From NCBI GenBank assembly GCA_946481445.1, contig CAMLOA010000194.1, positions 1-5,032 on the forward strand: 5,032 bases of DNA, given 5' to 3'. Under the pieces are notes generated by a model. That model was not told the DNA's origin. It was given only the letters and a program-made list of their open reading frames with translations, and searched no databases. The position numbers and the translations under genes were made by a program. Position 1 is the first letter of the stretch. Each line of letters begins with the position of its first letter. Shown here piece by piece: positions 1-5,032 of the stretch. Source of the DNA: an uncultured Devosia sp. (GTDB taxonomy: Bacteria; Pseudomonadota; Alphaproteobacteria; Rhizobiales; Devosiaceae).

Positions 1-1300
1 GCGTGGCACTGGCGCGGTCGATTTCCTTTTCCTTGCGGCGGCGCAGCCGTTCCTCTGCACGCTCGATCGCCCAGTCGAGCAGCTTCCCGGCCTGGTTCGG
101 GGAAGCCGCTAACCAGTGGTCGAAGGCATCGCGCAGCGCCGTGTCGACGATGCGGGTGGCTTCGCCCGAGGCCAGCTTGTCCTTGGTCTGGCCGACAAAT
201 TCGGGCTCGCGCACGAAGACCGAGAGCATGGCGGCGCAACTGGTCAGCACGTCCTCGGCGGTGAGGTTGGCCGCGCCCTTGTTCTTGGTCAGCTCCGCAT
301 AGTTCTTGAGGCCGCGCAGCAGGGCCATGCGCAGGCCCGCTTCGTGCGTCCCGCCATCGGGCGTGGGGACGGTGTTGCAATAGGATTGGATCCCGCCGTC
401 GCCAATGGTCCAGGCAATGGCCCATTCGACCGCGCCGTGGCTGCCCGGCTTGCCGCTGCGGCCCGAGAAGATTTCGTCGGTTATGCGCGTCTCGCCCTCG
501 ATGCGGGCGGTCATGTAGTCCTTGAGGCCATCCGGATAGTGGAACACCGCCTTGGCCGGCACTTCCTCATTGGCAAGGCTCTCGTCGCAGCTCCAGCGCA
601 GCTCGACGCCGCCGAAGAGATAGGCCTTGGCGCGGGTCATTCGGAAGATACGCCCAGCCGAGAAATGCGCCGTCGGGCCGAAAATCTGCGGATCAGGATG
701 GAACCGCGTCGTGGTCCCACGCCGGTTCTGCACCCGGCCCACATTTACCACGTCCTCGACCACATGGCCGCGCGAGAACTGGATGCGATAGAGCTGTTGG
801 TCGCGCGCCACTTCCACGACCATATCGTCGCTGAGGGCGTTCACCACCGAGACGCCGACGCCGTGCAATCCGCCTGAAGTTTCATAGGCTTTGCTGTCGA
901 ACTTGCCGCCAGCGTGCAGGACGGTGTGGACGATCTCGAGGGTCGAGCGATTGGGGAATTTGGGGTGCTTCTCGACCGGTATGCCGCGGCCATTATCGGT
1001 AACGGTTATGTATCCGTCGGCGCCCAGATGCACTTCGATCCGGGTGGCGTGGCCGGCAATGGCCTCGTCCATGGAATTGTCGATCACCTCGGCGAAGAGG
1101 TGGTGATAGGCGTTGATATCGGTGCCGCCGATATACATGCCGGGGCGACGGCGAACCGGCTCAAGTCCTTCCAGAATCTCGATTTCTGCGGCGCCATAGG
1201 CTTGCGTCACCGGCTGCGGTGCAGACGGCTTGGGCGCGATCGGCTCTGCCTTCTTGGGCTTTTCAGGCTCGGGGGCAGGGCTTCCGAAGAGATCTGACAT
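1..1300 (-). CDS. parE: DNA topoisomerase IV subunit B (ParE), N-terminal part, truncated by window edge
   Basis: This is the ATPase subunit of topoisomerase IV, which with ParC decatenates daughter chromosomes and relaxes supercoils in the cytoplasm. 433 codons are visible. Residues 1-35 form a Pro/Lys-rich extension. The GHKL ATPase domain follows: EPVRRRPGMYIGG near 47-59, EVIDNSMDEA at 71-80 (likely catalytic Glu71 and Mg-binding Asn75), DNGRGIP at 102-108, and the ATP-lid glycine loop GGLHGVGVSVVNALS at 143-157. The transducer domain carries GGTHEAG at 316-322 and the QTKDKL motif at 371-376. The frame is intact to the window edge, and the missing part should hold the TOPRIM and C-terminal domains. 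I prefer ParE to GyrB because of the short MSDLFG start and the RIFR-type transducer sequence; GyrB is the alternative. The start is the ATG at 1300, with a GGGA Shine-Dalgarno five bases upstream. The gene diverges from the ABC-F locus. Confidence 0.93.
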   Translation of the reverse strand, partial: MSDLFGSPAPEPEKPKKAEPIAPKPSAPQPVTQAYGAAEIEILEGLEPVRRRPGMYIGGTDINAYHHLFAEVIDNSMDEAIAGHATRIEVHLGADGYITVTDNGRGIPVEKHPKFPNRSTLEIVHTVLHAGGKFDSKAYETSGGLHGVGVSVVNALSDDMVVEVARDQQLYRIQFSRGHVVEDVVNVGRVQNRRGTTTRFHPDPQIFGPTAHFSAGRIFRMTRAKAYLFGGVELRWSCDESLANEEVPAKAVFHYPDGLKDYMTARIEGETRITDEIFSGRSGKPGSHGAVEWAIAWTIGDGGIQSYCNTVPTPDGGTHEAGLRMALLRGLKNYAELTKNKGAANLTAEDVLTSCAAMLSVFVREPEFVGQTKDKLASGEATRIVDTALRDAFDHWLAASPNQAGKLLDWAIERAEERLRRRKEKEIDRASAT

Positions 1301-1318
1301 GCACGTCCCATAGGTTCG

Positions 1319-1331
1319 GCCCGAATCGGGC
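1319..1331. promoter_or_regulatory. 13-bp perfect palindrome 19-31 bases upstream of parE; possible operator or 5'-UTR hairpin
   Basis: GCCCGAATCGGGC reads the same on both strands around a central A at 1325. A minus-strand TATGCT (1350-1345) resembles a -10 box and would place transcription initiation just ahead of the palindrome, but no -35 match stands 17 bases upstream of it. The palindrome could therefore be an operator overlapping the start of the parE message or a short 5'-UTR hairpin. The palindrome is seen directly; its function is a guess. Confidence 0.3.
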
Positions 1332-1402
1332 AGGTCCAATCTCTAGCATATCGCAAGCGTTTCCGAGGGTCCGGCCGGCGGGGCAATTCCCACAGCCTGT
1401 AG

Positions 1403-1415
1403 CGGTCCTGGACCG
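1403..1415. repeat. 13-bp perfect palindrome in the parE upstream region
   Basis: CGGTCC-T-GGACCG is a perfect inverted repeat around T1409. It differs in sequence from the palindrome at 1319-1331, so the two are not copies of one operator. It lies about 100 bases upstream of parE, with no gene on either side for some distance. It could bind a dimeric regulator or be a chance palindrome in GC-rich DNA. Confidence 0.2.
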
Positions 1416-1598
1416 TCAAGATGAACGGATGCCGAACGCGACCCGACGCGCGAAGCGAACCCCGCATCCGAGCCAGATTGAAGCAGTTTCGTCCCAAGAT
1501 AGGGCGGCTGATTTACCGCTCGTTTCCTTCTTGAGAGCACTTTCTTAAGCGCGTCCTGATAGAAATCTGGACATACGGTTTTTGTCTGGAGTTGCCGT

Positions 1599-1769
1599 AT
1601 GAGAACCGAACAGCCGGGTATTGCGTATCAATCGGTCAAGGTCGGTTCGGCGTCTCTCGGATATTGGCCGGCAGCCGGATTTAGTAGTATTGCGTACCGG
1701 CTGGCCAGTTTCCGAATGTCGCGTCTTGGCGCACTGATCGGCGTCTCGTTCCTCTTCTATTTTGCCTGA
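1599..1769 (+). CDS. Small hypothetical protein, 56 aa, unrecognised
   Basis: I do not recognise this protein. The ORF starts at ATG 1599 with TGGAG at 1587-1591, seven bases upstream, and runs 56 codons to TGA. The N-terminal part is polar to mixed (MRTEQPGIAYQSVKVG). The C-terminal end is hydrophobic after Met40, with LGALIGVSFLFYFA at 43-56, too short for a confident membrane helix but possibly membrane-associating. Two short internal repeats read GIAY (7-10) and SIAY (30-33), encoded by an identical 10-base DNA repeat. By my count 33 of 56 third codon positions are G/C, which looks lower than in the neighbouring genes. This means either weak coding selection, recent acquisition or a chance ORF. 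It is co-directional with the ABC-F gene and 78 bases ahead of the 22-codon ORF. Support is the Shine-Dalgarno site and intact frame only. Confidence 0.35.
   Translation: MRTEQPGIAYQSVKVGSASLGYWPAAGFSSIAYRLASFRMSRLGALIGVSFLFYFA
1618..1696 (+). repeat. Direct 10-bp repeat GTATTGCGTA (1618-1627 and 1687-1696) preceded by CAGCCGG copies
   Basis: GTATTGCGTA occurs at 1618-1627 and again at 1687-1696, 69 bases apart and in the same reading frame of the 56-codon ORF. CAGCCGG precedes both copies, immediately at 1611-1617 and nine bases ahead at 1672-1678. The second CAGCCGG also pairs with CCGGCTG at 1697-1703, giving a 7-bp stem with an 18-base loop that holds the second repeat. The repeats could be a binding-site pair or an internal duplication within the small protein. 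Confidence 0.3.
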
Positions 1770-1847
1770 CCTGACTTGCGCTGCCTTGGCGGCGCGGTTA
1801 GGTATTTGGCATTCGTTTCCAGTCCACGCGCAAAAAGGGAGGGCTGC

Positions 1848-1916
1848 ATGACTGTTTTTCAGACGCATCGTTCCCGTGGACCCGTCCGGGCCCTGCGGCA
1901 CACGCTGCAGGGCTGA
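1848..1916 (+). CDS. 22-codon upstream ORF, candidate regulatory leader peptide of the ABC-F gene
   Basis: ATG 1848 is preceded by AGGGAGGG at 1836-1843, with a GGAGG core five bases from the start. This is the strongest ribosome-binding site on the plus strand of this window. The ORF has 22 codons and ends at TGA 1914-1916, 137 bases before the ABC-F start. The peptide begins MTVFQTHRSRGP and is basic, with four Arg and two His. Arg8-Ser9-Arg10 fits the Arg/Lys-X-Arg/Lys pattern known from macrolide-dependent arrest peptides, and Gly11-Pro12 follows. Codons 12-15 (1883-1892) form the 5' arm of an RNA stem that closes downstream of the stop codon, so a ribosome paused in the ORF would change the folding. 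Known: several ABC-F resistance genes are controlled by short leader ORFs. Inferred: that this is one. A weak promoter-like pair (TTGCGC at 1776-1781, TAGGTA at 1799-1804, 17-base spacing) lies upstream. Confidence 0.45.
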   Translation: MTVFQTHRSRGPVRALRHTLQG

Positions 1917-2047
1917 CCAGCCTGGTCCGGACGTAACCTTCCCGTTCCCGATCCTCTGGTTTGCCCTTCATGGCGACCTGGCAGATGCCAGGACGCTGAT
2001 CTGATGGCAATGGCGCCTGGAAACATGCGGCGCCGATCCAGTGAGCG
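1883..2047 (+). promoter_or_regulatory. Structured leader RNA upstream of the ABC-F gene (candidate attenuator)
   Basis: Three potential stems lie between the leader ORF and the ABC-F start. P1 pairs 1883-1892 with 1924-1933, ten base pairs including one G-U; its loop can form two small hairpins, CTGC/GCAG and GGCT/AGCC. P2 is CCTGGC-AGAT-GCCAGG at 1977-1992, a perfect 6-bp stem with a four-base loop. P3 pairs 1994-1997 with 2044-2047 and 1998-2001 with 2035-2038, enclosing a GGCGCC/GGCGCC stem (2012-2017 with 2029-2034); it would partly cover the weak GTGAG ribosome-binding site at 2041-2045. Alternatives compete: 1878-1882 with 1924-1928, and CCTGG 1921-1925 with CCAGG 1988-1992. No U-run follows any stem, so translational control or Rho-dependent termination fits better than an intrinsic terminator. 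Stems were found by eye and no energies were computed. Confidence 0.35.
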
Positions 2048-2053
2048 AATACA

Positions 2054-3565
2054 ATGGGCACGATCAGCCTCAAGAATGCCGGCCACCGTGCGGGCGAGCT
2101 TCTCTTCTCAAACCTCAACCTCGTTATCGGCGACGGCGACCATGTCGGTCTTGTCGCGCCCAATGGGCGGGGCAAGTCCACGCTCCTCAGGGCCATGGCC
2201 GGCCAGCTCGAGCTGAGCGAGGGAGACATCACCCGATCCCGCGGCCTCACCATCGGCTATGTGCCGCAGGAAATCCCGGACAGAGCGCTCGCCCAGACGC
2301 TGACCGGATTTGTGGCCTCGGCGCTCGATGCGTCGACCCTTGATGCCGAAGGCTGGCGCGTGGACGTAGTGCTCGAGGAAATGTCCATTCCTGAAGAGTT
2401 TCGCGACAAGCCGCTTTCCGAGTTGAGCGGCGGCTGGCAGCGCATGGCGCTCCTGGCGCGCTGCTGGGTAACCCAGCCGGATGCGCTGCTGATGGACGAG
2501 CCGACCAACCATCTTGATCTCGGGCGCATCCTAATGCTCGAGGAGTGGCTAGGCTATGCCGCGCGCAGCCTGCCCGTCGTGATCGCCAGTCACGACCGCG
2601 CCTTCCTTGATGCCACGACCAATCGGACTCTGTTCCTTCGGCCCAGCGAGCAAGTCTATCTGCCGCTGCCCTATTCCGAGGCGCGTGCGGAACTGGACCA
2701 GATCGACGCGGCGGCCGAGGCCCAGAGAGAACGTGACCTCAAGCAGGCGGCGCAACTGCGCAAGCAGGCCGCCAAGCTGACCAATATCGGCATCAACTCG
2801 GGCAGCGATCTTCTTACGGTCAAGTCCAAGCAGTTGCGAGACCGCGCCGAGAAGATCGAGACACAGGTTCAGGAAGTGCATCGAGACCGCACGGGCCTCG
2901 TCAAGCTGGGCAATAGCGGGGCCGAGGCCAAGGTGATGATGGCCTTCGAGGATCTGCCCATCGCCACGCCCGAGGGCCGGCCGCTCTTCACCATCGAGAA
3001 ACTGCACATATTCCAGGGCGACCGCATCGTTCTGCTCGGACGAAATGGCACCGGCAAGTCACAGTTCATGCGCGTCGTGACCGAAGCGCTCGCCGGATCC
3101 GTGCCTGCTGGGTTACGCATTTCTCCACAGCTCACGCCCGGTTATCTGGACCAGGCCCTGGCATGGTTGCCGCTCGATCCGTCACCGCTCGACTATATCC
3201 TGCACCGATTTGACGAAGGGGACCGGCGCACGATCGCGCTCTTGGCCGGCGCCGGTTTCCCGCCGGACCGGCAAACCAAGCCGATCCGCTCCATGTCCCT
3301 TGGCCAGCGGGCGCGCCTGGCCCTGTTGGCGCTGCGGCTGGAGCGGCCGAACTTCTATCTGCTCGACGAACCGACCAACCACCTCGACATCCCGGGCCAG
3401 GAACAACTGGAAGACGACATAAGGGAGCAGGGGGCCACGACCATCCTCGTGACCCATGACCGGGCTTTCCTGCGCGCCATCGGCACGCGCTTCCTGCTCA
3501 TCGAGCGCAAGAAGCTGGTCGAAGTGGATGGGCCGGACCGGTTCTTTGCCGAGATGGCGGGCTGA
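2054..3565 (+). CDS. ABC-F family ATPase (ribosome-associated, duplicated ATP-binding cassettes)
   Basis: A 503-residue soluble protein with two ATPase domains and no membrane segments. Known members act at the ribosomal E site, in translation-stress rescue or protection from ribosome-targeting antibiotics, rather than in transport. Domain 1: Walker A APNGRGKST at 35-43 (first Gly replaced by Ala), Q-loop near Gln72, signature LSGGW at 124-128, Walker B LLMDEPTNHLD at 145-155, His180 switch. Residues about 205-300 form the charged helical interdomain linker that in this family contacts P-site tRNA. Domain 2: Walker A GRNGTGKS at 329-336, degenerate signature MSLGQ at 414-418, Walker B LLDEPTNHLD at 436-445, His468 switch. 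Both catalytic Glu (149, 439) are present. There is no EttA-type arm insertion and almost nothing after domain 2. The start at 2054 is fixed by an in-frame TGA at 2042; its ribosome-binding site is weak (GTGAG). The gene faces the PRC-barrel gene. Whether it confers resistance cannot be told from sequence. Confidence 0.92.
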   Translation: MGTISLKNAGHRAGELLFSNLNLVIGDGDHVGLVAPNGRGKSTLLRAMAGQLELSEGDITRSRGLTIGYVPQEIPDRALAQTLTGFVASALDASTLDAEGWRVDVVLEEMSIPEEFRDKPLSELSGGWQRMALLARCWVTQPDALLMDEPTNHLDLGRILMLEEWLGYAARSLPVVIASHDRAFLDATTNRTLFLRPSEQVYLPLPYSEARAELDQIDAAAEAQRERDLKQAAQLRKQAAKLTNIGINSGSDLLTVKSKQLRDRAEKIETQVQEVHRDRTGLVKLGNSGAEAKVMMAFEDLPIATPEGRPLFTIEKLHIFQGDRIVLLGRNGTGKSQFMRVVTEALAGSVPAGLRISPQLTPGYLDQALAWLPLDPSPLDYILHRFDEGDRRTIALLAGAGFPPDRQTKPIRSMSLGQRARLALLALRLERPNFYLLDEPTNHLDIPGQEQLEDDIREQGATTILVTHDRAFLRAIGTRFLLIERKKLVEVDGPDRFFAEMAG

Positions 3566-3572
3566 ACGGACT

Positions 3573-3592
3573 GGGGCGCCACCTGGCGCCCC
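3573..3592. terminator. GC-rich hairpin between the convergent ABC-F and PRC-barrel genes
   Basis: GGGGCGCC at 3573-3580 and GGCGCCCC at 3585-3592 form a perfect 8-bp stem with an ACCT loop. It sits in the 32-base gap between the two convergent stop codons, eight bases past the ABC-F stop and five bases past the PRC-barrel stop. No T-run follows on either strand, so it is at best a non-canonical terminator or an RNA 3'-end stabiliser serving both messages. Confidence 0.5.
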
Positions 3593-3597
3593 GATCA

Positions 3598-4161
3598 TCA
3601 GTGATGCCGATGCTCTGGCATGACTTCGAGGTCATGGCGGGTCCAAAGCGTCATGGCGTGGACCTTTCCGGTTTCATCGCGCATGAAATCAAGGCTGGCC
3701 AGACCAACCGAGACCGGCTTAGCCCCGAGGCCCAGAAAGCCGCCGACATCTATTATGACCTGTGCGCCTGGTCCGCTGCCATGCAGATGGGAGACCTTGC
3801 CGATTTCCTGATTATCCAAGCCATAGACGGTAGCGCCTTCAAGCACGTCCGGGACCAGCTCGTGGTCCATCAGCCGGAGATGGCGGGAATGGTCGAGGGT
3901 CGGGTTGGTGTGACCCGCAACATTGTCCCGGCCCGTCTGCAGGTTGGGTCTTGTCCGTTCGAGCCGGTCGAGGGCTAGCGCGATCCTCAGCGCGACATTG
4001 GGGTCATAGTCATGATCGGGCGCGGTGCGCTCATAGTCGCGCAACTCGTCGGTGGTGATACCGGCCTCGGCCGCGAACTGGTCGGGGTCGAGCCCGAGCG
4101 AAAGCCGCCGATTGTGATCGCCCTTCGGCTGGTATGGCGAGTCTGACGTGTATTGGGTCAT
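3598..4161 (-). CDS. HTH-like plus PRC-barrel domain protein, 187 aa
   Basis: The N-terminal part (about residues 16-72) resembles an XRE-type helix-turn-helix: LGLDPDQFAAEAGITTDELRDYE followed by a helix ALRIALALDRLER. A polar linker follows (about 73-100). The C-terminal part (about 105-183) looks like a PRC-barrel: VLEGATVYGLDNQEIGKVSHL, then VIIDVGGFLGLGAKPVSVGL and the closing strand VHAMTLWTRHDLEVMPEH. PRC-barrels are small beta-barrels found in photosynthetic reaction centre H subunits, RimM and many stress-related alphaproteobacterial proteins. No signal peptide or membrane segment is seen, so a cytoplasmic location is inferred. The frame is open back to 4236, but I choose ATG 4161 because GGAGGA (4172-4167) stands five bases upstream and the extra 25 residues add nothing domain-like. 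It lies downstream of tig, separated by a terminator, so it probably has its own promoter. Function unknown; a DNA-binding role is possible but unproven. Confidence 0.8.
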   Translation of the reverse strand: MTQYTSDSPYQPKGDHNRRLSLGLDPDQFAAEAGITTDELRDYERTAPDHDYDPNVALRIALALDRLERTRPNLQTGRDNVAGHTNPTLDHSRHLRLMDHELVPDVLEGATVYGLDNQEIGKVSHLHGSGPGAQVIIDVGGFLGLGAKPVSVGLASLDFMRDETGKVHAMTLWTRHDLEVMPEHRHH

Positions 4162-4251
4162 GGCATTCCTCCATTCTGGAGAGGAAAGTGCCTTGCTGCC
4201 CAAATGGTTCACGGACAGCTGGACCATTCCGATCAAATCCCTGCCGCAAAC

Positions 4252-4278
4252 AAAAAGGCCGCCCGGAGGCGGCCTTTT
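4252..4278 (-). terminator. Intrinsic terminator of tig
   Basis: On the minus strand an 11-bp stem AAAAGGCCGCC / GGCGGCCTTTT with a TCCG loop (4278-4253) begins 20 bases after the tig stop codon and runs into five T in total (4256-4252). This is a canonical Rho-independent terminator. The plus strand also ends in TTTT at 4275-4278, so it could act in both directions, though no plus-strand gene reaches it. It separates tig from the HTH/PRC-barrel gene. Confidence 0.88.
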
Positions 4279-4298
4279 CGAATTGGTGGAGGCACCCC

Positions 4299-5032
4299 TT
4301 AGTGGTGGTGCTCTTCCGGAACTTCGTCCTCGTCAGCCTGGATCAGCTTGGCGAGTTCCTCGCGGGTCATCTTCTTGTCGGTGACCTTGCCCAGTTCGAT
4401 GATGTGATCGACGACCTTGTTCTCGAAGATCGGGGCGCGGAGGCTGGCGAGAGCCTGCGGGTTCTTGCGGTAGTAGTCGTAAACCTGCTGTTCCTGGCCG
4501 GGGAAGCGGCGAACTTCGGCGATGAGCGCCTGCTGGTGCTCTTCGTCGGTCACCTGCACTTCGTTCTGGTTGCCGATCTCGGCGACGACGAGGCCGAGGC
4601 GCACGCGGCGCTCGGCAATGCGCTTGTACTGTTCCTTGGCGGCTTCCTCGGTCGTGCCTTCGTCTTCGAAGGACCGGCCGTGATGCTCGATCTCGTGCAC
4701 GACGCGCTGCCAGATGGTGTTGAATTCGGCGTCAACCAGCTGGGCCGGAACGTCGAACTTGTGGCCATCGTCCAGGGCGTCCAGAACCTGACGCTTCATG
4801 TGCTGGCGGCCCATCGAGGCGAGGGCGTTTTCCATCTGGTCGCGGACGGCCTTGCGCAGGGCGGCAACGTCTTCGAGGCCCAGGCGCTTGGCGAAGTCGT
4901 CATCCAGTTCGCCGGCATTGGGGCCGTCGACATGGAGAACGGTCACGTCGAACACGGCCTTCTTACCGGCGAGGTCAGCGTTCTGGTAATCCTTGGGGAA
5001 GGTCACCTTGACTTCGCGGGTCTCGCCCTTCT
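4299..5032 (-). CDS. tig: Trigger factor, C-terminal part, truncated by window edge
   Basis: Trigger factor is the ATP-independent chaperone that docks at the ribosomal exit tunnel and holds nascent chains. 243 residues are visible. They begin at the end of the FKBP-type PPIase domain (GETREVKVTFPKDY, then LAGKKAVFDVTVLHV) and continue through the helical chaperone domain: ELDDDFAKRLG near 41-51, FDVPAQLVDAEFN near 92-104, ERRVRLGLVVAEIG near 140-153 and VYDYYRKNPQALASLRAPIFENKVVDHI near 183-210 (only short parts quoted are diagnostic). The order matches E. coli trigger factor, which has DVTFPEEY, DVPAALIDSE, RRVVVGLLLGE and VIEFYSKN in the equivalent places. The missing part holds the ribosome-binding domain and most of the PPIase domain. 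The frame is open to the edge, and GTG 5006 is an internal codon, not the start. The protein ends in an acidic tail and three His. A canonical terminator follows. In many bacteria tig precedes clpP; here a PRC-barrel gene follows instead. Confidence 0.93.
   Translation of the reverse strand, partial: KGETREVKVTFPKDYQNADLAGKKAVFDVTVLHVDGPNAGELDDDFAKRLGLEDVAALRKAVRDQMENALASMGRQHMKRQVLDALDDGHKFDVPAQLVDAEFNTIWQRVVHEIEHHGRSFEDEGTTEEAAKEQYKRIAERRVRLGLVVAEIGNQNEVQVTDEEHQQALIAEVRRFPGQEQQVYDYYRKNPQALASLRAPIFENKVVDHIIELGKVTDKKMTREELAKLIQADEDEVPEEHHH

Larger units (their letters stand above)
1301..1598. other. Gene-free stretch upstream of parE
   Basis: Apart from the two palindromes I see no coding region, tRNA or terminator here. 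Reading frames crossing this stretch on both strands (for example the minus-strand frame 1343-1540 and the plus-strand frame 1219-1548) give Ser/Arg-rich, low-complexity translations without recognisable motifs or good ribosome-binding sites. The stretch must contain the parE promoter. From about 1541 the DNA is less GC-rich than the flanking genes: I count 38 G/C in bases 1541-1620. Confidence 0.4.

Noticed and set aside
116..877. Long plus-strand open frame (253 codons) across the parE region
   Set aside because: It is the antisense shadow of parE, whose minus-strand frame carries all expected GHKL ATPase motifs. The plus-strand translation shows no recognisable domain.
1573..1600. Inverted repeat ATACGG / CCGTAT flanking the ribosome-binding site of the 56-codon ORF
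   Set aside because: Only six base pairs with a 16-base spacer; such a repeat is easily due to chance, and no other signal supports it.
1545..1901. Minus-strand open frame of 118 codons in the intergenic region
   Set aside because: It would need a GTG start without a ribosome-binding site, its composition is unlike a folded protein, and it overlaps both better-supported plus-strand short ORFs.
1970..1999. Nine-codon ORF between the leader peptide and the ABC-F gene
   Set aside because: ATG 1970 has no Shine-Dalgarno sequence, and such short frames are common by chance. It overlaps the 1977-1992 hairpin, which I consider the more likely signal.
2004..2216. Plus-strand open frame of 70 codons overlapping the ABC-F start
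   Set aside because: It runs out of frame through the ABC-F N-terminus, with an Arg/Ser-rich translation typical of a shifted frame in GC-rich DNA and no ribosome-binding site.
1798..2253. Minus-strand open frame of 151 codons reaching into the ABC-F gene
   Set aside because: Its N-terminal third is antisense to the ABC-F Walker A region, and the translation has no recognisable motif.
3601..3978. Plus-strand open frame of 125 codons opposite the PRC-barrel gene
   Set aside because: It is an antisense shadow of the PRC-barrel gene, which has a clear Shine-Dalgarno site and domain-like sequence. The frame lacks a ribosome-binding site of its own, since the ABC-F gene ends immediately before it.
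4162..4236. N-terminal extension of the PRC-barrel protein to ATG 4236
   Set aside because: The 25 extra residues show no domain character, and GGAGGA five bases before ATG 4161 decides for the shorter form.

Overview
The window is a GC-rich stretch of bacterial chromosome, most likely from an alphaproteobacterium. The evidence is the style of the topoisomerase IV subunit B (ParE), the trigger factor and the HTH/PRC-barrel protein. The order Hyphomicrobiales is plausible, but I cannot name a genus. No phage, IS element, tRNA, rRNA or CRISPR array is visible.

Layout. Bases 1-1300 (minus) hold the N-terminal 433 codons of parE; the gene runs off the left edge. Bases 1301-2053 are a long divergent intergenic region without a recognisable large gene. 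It holds palindromes just upstream of parE and, on the plus strand, two short ORFs with Shine-Dalgarno sites (56 and 22 codons). A potentially structured RNA then leads into a plus-strand ABC-F ATPase gene (2054-3565). The ABC-F gene converges on a minus-strand HTH plus PRC-barrel protein (3598-4161), with a GC-rich hairpin between the stop codons. Upstream of that gene on the minus strand lies the C-terminal part of tig (trigger factor, 4299 to the right edge), followed by a clear intrinsic terminator.

Function. parE (chromosome decatenation) and tig (ribosome-associated chaperone) are housekeeping genes. The ABC-F protein is a soluble twin-ATPase of the family that acts on the ribosomal E site, either in translation-stress rescue or in ribosome protection against antibiotics. 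The PRC-barrel protein has no firm role. The genes do not form one operon: parE and the ABC-F gene diverge, the ABC-F and PRC genes converge, and tig and the PRC gene are separated by a terminator.

Most interesting point. The ABC-F gene is preceded by a 22-codon ORF with a strong Shine-Dalgarno site. Its 3' half is the 5' arm of a 10-bp RNA stem, and further hairpins lie downstream, one of which could cover the weak ABC-F ribosome-binding site. This is the architecture expected of leader-peptide attenuation, which is known for antibiotic-inducible ABC-F genes elsewhere. It is an inference from sequence only.
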